Assembly (NCBI RefSeq): GCF_902635505.1
Contig: NC_045427.1
Span: 598,751,665 to 598,815,664, forward strand
Reading direction: 5' to 3'
Source of the DNA: Sarcophilus harrisii
Taxonomy: Eukaryota; Chordata; Mammalia; Dasyuromorphia; Dasyuridae
Length of the DNA stretch: 64,000 nucleotides
This document shows, in pieces, positions 56,150 through 64,000 of this stretch (within the stretch, counting starts at the first letter, position 1; every line of letters begins with the position of its first letter). The position numbers and the translations under genes are program-made. The notes under the pieces are model-generated. The model ran no database searches and was not told the origin of the DNA. It worked only from the letters and a program-made list of their open reading frames with translations.

Positions 56150-56242
56150 GTTATTGTGTTAAGTATCTGAGGATGGATTTGAAGTCAAGTCATCTTGAAT
56201 TCAGGGCCAGTGTTCTATCCATTGCACCATCTAGCTGCCCAC
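56150..56242 (-). mobile_element. SINE head fragment, minus
   Basis: Plus-strand text gtctatccattgcaccatct-like then agctgccc, preceded by gatttgaagtcaagtcatct, is the head of a marsupial SINE or MIR in reverse complement. Confidence 0.65.
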
Positions 56243-56689
56243 AAATGATATTTATAAGGTATATGTCTGACTGTGTCACTCTTCCAATCCCTTCACCCCC
56301 CCACTCTAATTCTCTATCATCACTAGGATCAAATATAAACTCTTTTGTTTGATATTTTGGGTCACGGCCCCATCCTGTCTTTCCAGTTTTCTTTTACTGT
56401 TTCCTTACCATTAGCCTGCCTGTTCTTTACAAATGATACTCCAACTACCACCTCTGTGCTTTTATGCTAACTGTCCCCTATACTTGTAATTCCTCCTTCT
56501 GCACCACCATCCCTGAATCCTTAGTTTCCTTTAAGACTTAGCTCATATGCCACTGAATTTTTCCTGCTTTTCCTAGTTGAATGTTTTGAAAATTTCCAAG
56601 AGGGACTTTAAAAAGTCTTACCTAGAGATGAAGAGATATACTAAATAACCTTGGAAGGTTCTTTCCAAGTCAATGGTTCAGTGAAGAGA

Positions 56690-57120
56690 CAACAGTTTCT
56701 TTTCTGGTAAATAGGCATTTGATCAATTATTCGAAATCTTATTTGCCTACAAAGCTGCCAAAACCATAATGGTTTATTATGTAAATATGTATTTAGCTCA
56801 TTTTAAAAATGCTTAGCTGACAAACTATAATGTTTCTCTTGAGACCTTTAGGTACAGCTTGTGAAATCTGAGGAATTTTTAAGGCATGCATACTGTACAA
56901 TAGATTGTTAGTTTATTTTGTAGCTTCTTAAAATTGCTCATCAAATGTTTATAGAAAGAAGGCACGCATTTTGAATACAATACATTGCCCTTCATTATGG
57001 GAATGTGTGACTTTTGACTTACTATTTGTAGGTTGTGTATCCTGACTCCTTTTTCTAGTTGTGAACACGGATGGGTTGTGCAGTTCCATCCATGCTCTCT
57101 CACTTGTCACTTTTCTTACT
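56690..57120. promoter_or_regulatory. Candidate conserved noncoding element
   Basis: A repeat-free AT-rich segment with an exact inverted SOX-type pair, ACAAT AG ATTGT, at 56897-56908, and a TEAD-like GGAATG at 57000-57005. The minus frame at 56879-57103 is open, but has no known domain. Called from texture and motifs only. Confidence 0.3.
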
Positions 57121-57319
57121 TAGAGCAGAGATTTGGAGAATGCTGACTAGGGTGAGAGGGATATTCTATCACTCTTGGGGTTAGCTTTATAAAAACTGAC
57201 ACAATAAATCAACAATATGTTATAAAATATACTCATATTGATAGATATGTGACCTCAATGAAGCAGAGGTAGTGTATGGTTCAAAGAGCTGTGACTTGAA
57301 GACAGAGAACCCATCTATC
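57121..57319. other. Unassigned
   Basis: No recognised feature. Confidence 0.3.
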
Positions 57320-57450
57320 AGGGAGCATTTACTGTACAGAAACTATGTTAAGTTCTGGGAATATAAAGCAAAATAGTCCTTGTTTTCAAGCAATTTATCT
57401 TCTAATGAGGAAGAAAACTTCATGTGTTTGTGTATGGATGTATAATAAAT
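57320..57450 (-). mobile_element. L2 terminus fragment
   Basis: The text gagcatttactgtacagaaa, ctatgttaagttctgggaat and gtccttgttttcaagcaatt fits the L2 end in reverse complement. Confidence 0.5.
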
Positions 57451-57549
57451 GTATGTATATTTACCTCCTATTTCCACATAAGAAACCTATATGGTAAAAT
57501 GAAGATAATTTAAGAGAAAGGCACTAATAGATGTGGGGAGTGGAAAAAG

Positions 57550-57665
57550 CCCATGTGACTTTGGACAAGTTATTTTGTCTTTTTGTGCCTCAATTTTTTC
57601 ATCTTTAAAATGAGAAAATTGAACCAGATGAGCTTCAATGTCCCTTTGAGGGAGATCTACTCAGT
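57550..57665 (+). mobile_element. MIR fragment
   Basis: The sense text catgtgactttggacaagtt, tttttcatctttaaaatgag and gatgagcttcaatgtccctt marks a MIR 3' half. Confidence 0.65.
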
Positions 57666-58759
57666 GTTTTGGAGGACTTCATTTAAATTTTTTAACATTT
57701 CATGGAAAACAGTGCAGCAATTGTCCTATCTGTTGTACAAAACTCATTTCCTTTTCCAGCTAAATCTTTTACATTTTGTGTGAAATTATAACATTTTATT
57801 ATCATTCAGTTTTATTTGTAAATACCTTAGGATGAACTGGTTTAGTTGTGACTATCCTAGTTTTCCTCTTTATATCTTTTCACATTTTTCTCAATTGGTA
57901 CTATTTGTAGTCTTTTGTTACCTTCCTTGGCTATCAAAAGCCTGCTAGACAAAGAATTCAAGTGAATACTAGTTAAAATGATGACCACAATTGATGGATA
58001 ATGACTGATAGTCTATTGTATATAATCATATCACCAGCATGTCAAAATAGGTCAGAATTTAAGAGATAATAACAGTAGTACTAATCTTCAAGTCACAAAG
58101 ATCTGTCACCTACCATTTATGTGACCATATTCAAGTCATAACCTCTCAGTCTAGCATCTCTAAGGCTATGAGTTAGAGATGAATTGAGGATCTGTATTAA
58201 TGGAAGAAGTTGCAGGAAAAATGTAGAATGTAAAACAAGAGATAGGATTTGCTACCTGGTCTGGGATGGGTTGAGCCAATAGGTATAAATTTAAGTGGAT
58301 TCAGTCATGTAGGTCAGAGGAACAAAGGGATAGGCAACCAAGCAAATATCATGACTAGAAAAATAATTTAATCTCTTCTACATCTCTTAGAATGATCCAT
58401 TTAAATCTTTCATGACATATGGACATCTCTTATTTCCTTGAAGTTTTCCAGGGAATGAGAGGTAATCAGAATTTTTGGAGTGGTATATTAAATGATTTCC
58501 TCTCACTTTGTCTTAAAATTAAAATGAACATTTATGAACAGAACTGAACAAACAGAACTGAAAAGGATTTCAAAGAGCTATATTTTACCTAGAATGAGCC
58601 CAGCTGGACACTGGGTAGAAATTCCTGGGGAAATTAAGATGAATTCTCTCTCAGAAAAATTCTCAGACTATTGCTGACTTAGGTCAGCAACCAAAAATGG
58701 AATTTGGTTGGTATTGGGGGTGCAGTTATATATATGTCCTTTTGACACTCATCAATATG
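57666..58759. other. Mostly unassigned, with a SINE trace
   Basis: A SINE or MIR trace lies at about 58095-58180 (cacctaccatttatgtgacc). The rest is AT-rich DNA I do not recognise. Confidence 0.3.
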
Positions 58760-58900
58760 GCTTTTATACTTTTATAGGACTTCAGAGTTTGCTAAGAATT
58801 TTCACATAAACTATTCAATCAATTCTCTGACAAATTCTGTGAAATAAGAAGATTATGTATTGTATCCCTTTAAAGAGGAAGGCACTACTGGCTGTTTGCA
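58760..58900 (-). mobile_element. MIR fragment, minus
   Basis: Text actttataggacttcagagt, ttgctaagaattttcacata and a part with tttaaagaggaaggcactac fits a reverse MIR. Confidence 0.5.
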
Positions 58901-59169
58901 TACTTGGTAGTCATCATTTTTTTCCCACCAACAGGCCCTAGGAATCAGTTTATTGTTTTCTTTTACTTGTTCTAGTTTCCATTACTTCTCCAACTGCAAC
59001 TGTTTTTCCCCCAACTTCACCTGCAAAAGGATATAGCAATATTATTTATTTTTGTCTATGGTCCTTACAATTAGCATACAAGTCATCCTTAGGGATGAGT
59101 TTTACAATTTTTTTTTAAACTACAAATCACAAAAAATAAACATAGAAGGATTAAAAGTTTAAAAAAATG
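58901..59169. other. Unassigned
   Basis: No recognised feature. Confidence 0.3.
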
Positions 59170-59285
59170 CCCATTTACTTTCTCTGGGTTTCAGCTTTCT
59201 CATCTTTAAAATACAAGAGGTTTGTATGAAATGATCTTTAAGTCCCTTCCTAACCATTTCCTATGATTCTATGAAACATGAATTT
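59170..59285 (+). mobile_element. MIR-like SINE 3' end
   Basis: It reads ggtttcagctttctcatctt, taaaatacaagaggtttgta and ends in cctatgattctatg. Confidence 0.6.
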
Positions 59286-59497
59286 AACCATTAATTTTTC
59301 TCTTCCATGAGAGTATATCATGAATAATCCCTAAAATTTCTTATTTTTCTTCTAAATATTATTTAGAAGTTAACTGAGTGAGTTGTGTTGGTAGAAGCTT
59401 TAGGTAGATTCAATTTGGTTGCTCAATACCTTAGCCCCTCTGAGATTTGCTTTCCAATTATAGATCTGGATGTCTAACTTGAAGGCTTGTGTCGGCA
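59286..59497. other. Unassigned
   Basis: No recognised feature. Confidence 0.3.
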
Positions 59498-60340
59498 ATA
59501 TCATGGAACCATAGAATTTGAAAGGTTGGAAGGACCTCAGTTTCATACAGGTATAATACATTCATGAAAGGAATAACCGTTGTAGCATACCCAACAGGTG
59601 ATTATCCAGCTTCTGCTTGAAAACCCCTAGGGAAAGTAGCCCCCTGCCTTTTGACATAGCCAGTTTTACTTTTGGACAGCTTTAATTTGTTAGGAAGTTT
59701 TCCCTGACATTTTTCTTAAATTTATTTCTTTGTAATTTATACCCATTGTTCCTGATTCTTCCCTCTGTGACTAAACAGAACAAGGCTAATATCTCTTTGA
59801 TGTGACAGGCCTTCTAATACCCAATTGTAGCTCTCATTTACTCCCTCTTCTAACTCTTCTTTTCTTCAGGGTAAACATGCCCAATTCCTTTAACTGATTC
59901 TAATAAGTCATTGTCTTAAGGCCTTTCATTATCCTGATTGTCCTCCTTTAGATATTTTTCAGTTTATCGCTTTAATTTCCTAAACCAGAGTGCCCAGAAC
60001 TTAATTCAATAGTTTATATTGGATCTGAAAGAAGCAGAGTGCTGTGGGACTATCATATGTCTCTCCCAAAAGTTATACCTCTCTTAATGTTTGCCCAAAT
60101 CATATTAACTCTTTTTGGACTATTATATTGTGCTGCTGACTCCCTTCTTATGTAGTTTACTAAACCCCAGACCCTTTCAGAGTAACTGTTATCTAATTAC
60201 ACTTACCCCATATTATATTGAGAATTTTTTTCCTTTTACCCAAGTGTAAGACTTTCAGTTACTCCTTATTGAATGTTATCTTATCCTCTCCTTCCCCTCA
60301 CGTAGAATTCATGTATTTTCCCAAAGCTTTATGCTATCCA
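59498..60340 (-). mobile_element. CR1/L3 LINE, 3' 0.85 kb
   Basis: The clearest CR1/L3 here. In plus order: ggaaccatagaatttgaaag, ggttggaaggacctcagttt, atccagcttctgcttgaaaa, gttaggaagttttccctgac, gggtaaacatgcccaattcc, gagtgcccagaacttaattc, and tgctgctgactcccttctta then a cccagaccctttcagagtaa block. This is the reversed 3' part, covering the ORF2 C-terminus and 3' UTR. Dead copy. Confidence 0.75.
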
Positions 60341-60959
60341 ATAAGAATCTCAGTTATTTTCATTACTCTAAGTCTTAATTACTATTGATCCTTGATCCAA
60401 ACTGTCTGTATAATAAAGACCTTTCCCTATCTGGTTTCCAAGGTTTCCTCTACTGGCCTTTAGGTCTTCATTCTTCCATCTTCAACATCTTGGATATTAA
60501 AATGATCATAGTTTCTAGAATTTTTCCCTCATACCTGACAAATAATATTTCTCTTGATTAGTTCCCTGAAACAAATTTACTGTCTGGAAGCCATGGTTAG
60601 TTTTGCTTTTAACTGAAGATTGATATATTCATCTACTGTTTTTGACTGAAAAAAAGTCATCTTGGCCATCTTGGTCACAGTTTTTTGAAACTTTGGGGCC
60701 ATAAGGCTGAAGACACCATGATCATCCTTTCTGAGCATGACTTCATGCAGCTTTCTGCCTGAGTTCCCCCCAAAGATTTAACTTCTTTTCTGTTAAAAAA
60801 TCTATATGAGTTATAGGACTTCCCACCAAGTTCCTTTTCCTGGGATGCCCTCAGATTCTAGTTCACTGGCAAAATTTCATGAAACACATCTAGGTCTTTT
60901 AACTCCAACTCTAGTGCTTGTTGCACTGCTTCCTATTTTGACCACAAATCTATTTATTA
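60341..60959. other. Unassigned, possibly more CR1/L3
   Basis: The text continues in the same style (ctcttgattagttccctgaa), but I cannot align it to a known part of the element. Confidence 0.3.
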
Positions 60960-61215
60960 CATAATGATAATAATAACAATTGACATTTGTCATTTTCAAA
61001 TTTACAAAATACTTTAAATAGATTATCTCACTTGGGTTCACAACAACCCTATGAAATAAATACTTATATGCATTGTTACTGCCATTATATAGATGAGAAA
61101 ATTGAGGTTTAGAAAGGTTAAGTCACATGCCTATAATTATATAGCTAATCAATACCAGAGATAGGATTTGAACTCAGACCTTCCTGAATCCAACTCTATC
61201 CCCTGTTCTAGGTTG
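60960..61215 (-). mobile_element. MIR, minus, near full length
   Basis: Plus-strand order is ataataacaattgacatttg, cacaacaaccctatgaaata, atagatgagaaaattgaggt, taggatttgaactcagacct and a tail with ccaactctatcccctgttct. Confidence 0.8.
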
Positions 61216-61329
61216 TTCATGTACTTATTAGCAACTTGAAAATGGGACACTTTAAGACTATGCATCTTGAGTCATAGAATCAAGTGATTCAATTTCATTA
61301 ATTTGGGAATAATCGTACTCTGGGATATT

Positions 61330-61540
61330 GCAAAGAAGCAGTTGTGGTGAAGTGAAAAGAACATTTCAACTAGAATCAGTAGACTTGAACTTGAATTCTG
61401 ACTTGTCATTTACCAACTCTGGGACTGGAAAAGTCAGTTTTCTCATCCATGAAATGGACATAATTATACTCAATAGAGTTGTTATGAGGGTAAAACAAGA
61501 TAACAATGAACATTTCCCACGACTATTTATTTTTATTCTT
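61330..61540 (+). mobile_element. MIR, plus
   Basis: Sense order: agcagttgtggtgaagtgaa, gaacttgaattctgacttgt, cagttttctcatccatgaaa and a part with agagttgttatgagggtaaa. The 76-codon open frame at 61328 lies inside it. Confidence 0.7.
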
Positions 61541-61649
61541 TACTTTGTATCACTTTAAAATGTTTTTGGTGCCCTTTTTTTTTTCAATTGTTTCTAGATA
61601 TGCTTTCCAAATTCCCCCCTAACTATTCAACAAAACTTCCTTTGAACAA

Positions 61650-61895
61650 AGAGAATAATTAAGCTGCTATGGTTATTATTACAGATGCTGACACATGGCT
61701 CTTCTCAGATTTTGATTATTTCAGCTTTTTGGATGGTCAGCTGAACCGCTGACAAAACCAGTTATTTAGGTTTCTACATCTGAAACAGTTAAGCTTTTAG
61801 GCATAGGCTTGTGACCCGCTACTCACTGGGTTCTTTCTCTTTAAAATTAGGCTGATATGCAGATTTATGATATGCAGATTGGTAATTTCTACTTC
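61650..61895. promoter_or_regulatory. Candidate conserved noncoding element
   Basis: A repeat-free segment between MIR and L2 copies. It has cagatgctgacacatggctc, a gattttgattatttcagc stretch and two copies of atatgcagatt about 17 bp apart. No coding frame is supported. Confidence 0.25.
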
Positions 61896-61899
61896 TCTC

Positions 61900-62195
61900 C
61901 TCTCACTGTTACTTCCCTCACTTGCAGTATTCTTTTTAGTTCCTCTATATCTTAACCCTACTTCATTCTTTAAGACCCCAGTTCAAGTCCCAATTCTTCC
62001 ACGAAGCCCTTGCTGACTGTTCCAGCCCATACTGCTGTAGTCTTTTGGATAATTTTGGATTTCTATCAGAGGATTATGTACTTTTAAAAAAATAAGAGTA
62101 TGACTTGTCTCTTCAACTAGACTATGACCAGAGACTTCTTTTCTATTTCCTTTATATCTCTCCCAAATCAAGCAAAGTACTGAAGATATACTTGT
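61900..62195 (+). mobile_element. L2 3' fragment
   Basis: The sense text ttaagaccccagttcaagtc, ccaattcttccacgaagccc, ttgctgactgttcc and gactatgaccagagacttct follows the L2 3' order. Confidence 0.65.
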
Positions 62196-62199
62196 TGGA

Positions 62200-62385
62200 G
62201 TTGGTTTAGAGATGGAAGGAACCCTTTGAGATTCTAGTCTCCTTATTGTACAGATGAAGAAACTGAGCCTGAGAGTTTAAGTAAGTTGACTAATTGACTA
62301 TATAGAGCTAGTTAAATGTTGGAGGCAGCACTTGGGCTCAAGTCTTCCTGACTCAGTCTGATGCCCTCTCCATAATAATGCACTA
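62200..62385 (-). mobile_element. MIR-like SINE, minus
   Basis: It reads gatggaaggaaccctttgag, attgtacagatgaagaaact, and gggctcaagtcttcctgact. Confidence 0.7.
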
Positions 62386-62399
62386 TCTTAGAGAATCAG

Positions 62400-62625
62400 G
62401 GGTAGAATTTTAATTGTGCTTAAATGATATTGAAGAAATTGTTTAAACATTCTAAATCTCAATTTCTTTATCTGTGAAAGAGAAGGTTTGGATTAGGTGA
62501 ACTCAAAAGTCCCTATCTGTTGTAAATCTATGATATGTAAAATGGGGATTATAATATTTGTTACCTACTTTTTAGGTTGTTGTTAAGAAAGTGTTAAGCC
62601 TTAAAATGCCATGAAAATGTGAACT
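62400..62625 (+). mobile_element. MIR, plus
   Basis: Sense order: ctcaatttctttatctgtga, a ggtttggattaggtgaactc piece, gtaaaatggggattataata and ttttaggttgttgttaagaa. Confidence 0.65.
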
Positions 62626-62894
62626 TTGATTAATTGATTGGTAGGAGAGTTAGACATAAATCTGTGTGGCACTATTTGCACAGGTTGGCTTTGTACAAAC
62701 TAAATTGGCTTTTGAAGAAATTAGAGGTTTTAACTGTTTATTACAAAGAGACATCTGGCTCAGTATTTTGGCTAGAGTGTAAAAAGTACTTCAGATTCCC
62801 AGAGGGAAGTTTTCCTAAGGAGAATATCTAAAGCAAAATCAATTGAACAGAATAACCTTACAATCTTTTTTTCCCCATGAGCTTAGTTTTGCAG

Positions 62895-63165
62895 TTAGGT
62901 TCAATTAGATGGTATAATTAATAGTATGGAGTTAAGAAGACCTGAGTTCAAATCCTATAACAAGCACCAGTTATGTTTTCCTTGGCATTTCACTTAACTA
63001 TTCTTAGCCTCAGTTTTTTTAATCTGTAAAGGGGTAATAACAATAGCATCTAAGTTACAGAGTTGTTTTAAAATGTCAATGAGATTATACATCTAGATGT
63101 GTATAAATATATCGCTTTTTAAAACTTTTAGTGCTTTATAAGTAATTCTAATCATTATTACTCTT
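62895..63165 (+). mobile_element. MIR, plus, near full length
   Basis: It contains gacctgagttcaaatcctat, ccttggcatttcacttaact, gcctcagtttttttaatctg, ctaagttacagagttgtttt and a 3' part with agtgctttataagtaattct. Confidence 0.75.
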
Positions 63166-63344
63166 AGAAGAGAATTAAAGAACGAAATTGGTGAGTCTGT
63201 GTCTAAATAATAGGATAATTGATTGATATGTACAAACTTCAAAAGTTACAGAACAAGAAGCTAAAAGTCTTCTTTTAGAATAGGACCACAGGACCATAAA
63301 AACTTTAGTTGAGTCCTCTGCTTTTACTTTGCCATGGTAAGTAA

Positions 63345-63560
63345 ATGATGATGATGATGAAGGTGGTAGTAACTAACATTTACATGTCAAGTACTATGCT
63401 AAGCAAATTACAAATATCTCACTTGATCTTCAAGTAATTGTGGGAGGTAGGTGCTATTATCATTCCCATTTTACAATTGAGGAAACAGAGGCAAACAGAT
63501 TAAATAACTTGGTCAAGGTTACATATCTAGCAACTAAGTGGGCAACTGACTTCCTGGTCA
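63345..63560 (-). mobile_element. MIR, minus, near full length
   Basis: Plus-strand order: gatgatgaaggtggtagtaa, catgtcaagtactatgctaa, gtgctattatcattcccatt, ttgaggaaacagaggcaaac and gacttcctggtcag. Confidence 0.75.
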
Positions 63561-64000
63561 GTAAATAATGGGTGACCACAGGAATGTGAGTTGTCCCTGC
63601 AGAGCCCTTTTGTATGATATATATTTAAGGAAAAATGATTTTCAGGGTGGGAATTAGGAGGTTTATTGGAAAAAATGGAACTGAGAAGAGAAGCGCAAAG
63701 TTGAGAGTCATGGGAGAAAATTTGGCTTGCAGCAACAAAGATGTTGGGCCATCTAGGTTCAGGCTTTCTTATTCCATGCTGGAGGAAAAGTTAGAAGGAA
63801 GGACAAGGAAAAGTGTCATTTAGTAATAAGAAGGGGTTGCCATGCAGAGCTCTGGGAAGCCAGGGAGGTGTTTAAAGTCATCAGAGGACTGAAACTAGGC
63901 AGATTATTTTGGCTTCTTTTAAGGCTTCTTTTGTCAACTGCACCTTCCATAAAAGCTTTAAGGGAACCATACATCACCTTAGTGGGAACCAAGTCCAATT
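63561..64000. other. Unassigned right edge
   Basis: I recognise no gene or repeat. Short open frames at 63635-63823 and 63816-63998 have no known domain. Confidence 0.3.

Larger units (their letters stand above)
55820..56590 (+). mobile_element. L2 LINE split by (CT)n and a SINE
   Basis: The left part (55820-55975) reads cctggattgcaatgattttc then taattagactccctgcctca. The right part (56260-56590) resumes with ctgactgtgtcactcttcca, tcaaatataaactcttttgt and tgaatccttagtttccttta. Both follow the L2 sense order. Confidence 0.65.

Noticed and set aside
55833-56162. 109-codon Leu/Ser-rich frame and its Arg/Glu-rich mirror
   Set aside because: They are translations of the (CT)n tract.

Overview
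The window looks like a stretch of a marsupial nuclear genome, either intergenic or deep intronic. The evidence is the repeat fauna: tRNA-like SINEs whose 3' tails resemble the RTE/BovB 3' end, MIR/CORE SINEs, many L2 copies with readable RT-domain remnants, CR1/L3 LINEs, L1 3' ends of the type I associate with opossum and Australian marsupials, and a short hAT element. These assignments come from recall of consensus sequences, not from a search. DNA is AT-rich. I found no intact host protein gene, tRNA, rRNA or snRNA. Most longer open frames lie inside repeats.

Layout. 1-3270 is an old minus-strand LINE of an RTE-like family, with endonuclease and RT remnants, split by a solo ERV LTR. 3270-5440 holds unassigned DNA, an L1 3' end with clear target-site duplications, an L2 tail and a possible second LTR. 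5420-8620 is the most unusual part: two minisatellite types (about 31 and 42 bp units) arranged as a quasi-palindrome of about 2.36 kb, whose outer edges are inverted copies of the same short RTE/BovB segment. 8690-14500 carries MIR, CR1/L3, L2 and L1 pieces, several nested. 14500-18500 is SINE and MIR debris around a repeat-poor segment (16150-16870) that could be a conserved noncoding element. 18500-24640 is AT-rich DNA, a long L1 3' half, and L2 copies with a SINE inside one.

24640-26760 is an L2 split by two MIRs. 27000-34900 has MIR, L1 and CR1 remnants and much unassigned DNA. 34960-36880 looks like the 5' half of an L1, with an ORF1 coiled coil and a GC-rich 5' end. 38000-46900 contains a long CR1/L3, a hAT MITE, a long L2 and an L1 end. 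46950-47560 (minus) holds a broken but clearly protein-like sequence, probably a processed pseudogene of a gene I cannot name. 47600-64000 is MIR/L2/CR1 debris with large (CTT)n, (CT)n and (GT)n tracts and a few candidate conserved noncoding segments.

No genes work together here. The main content is transposon history, one inverted minisatellite structure and several possible regulatory islands that need cross-species alignment.
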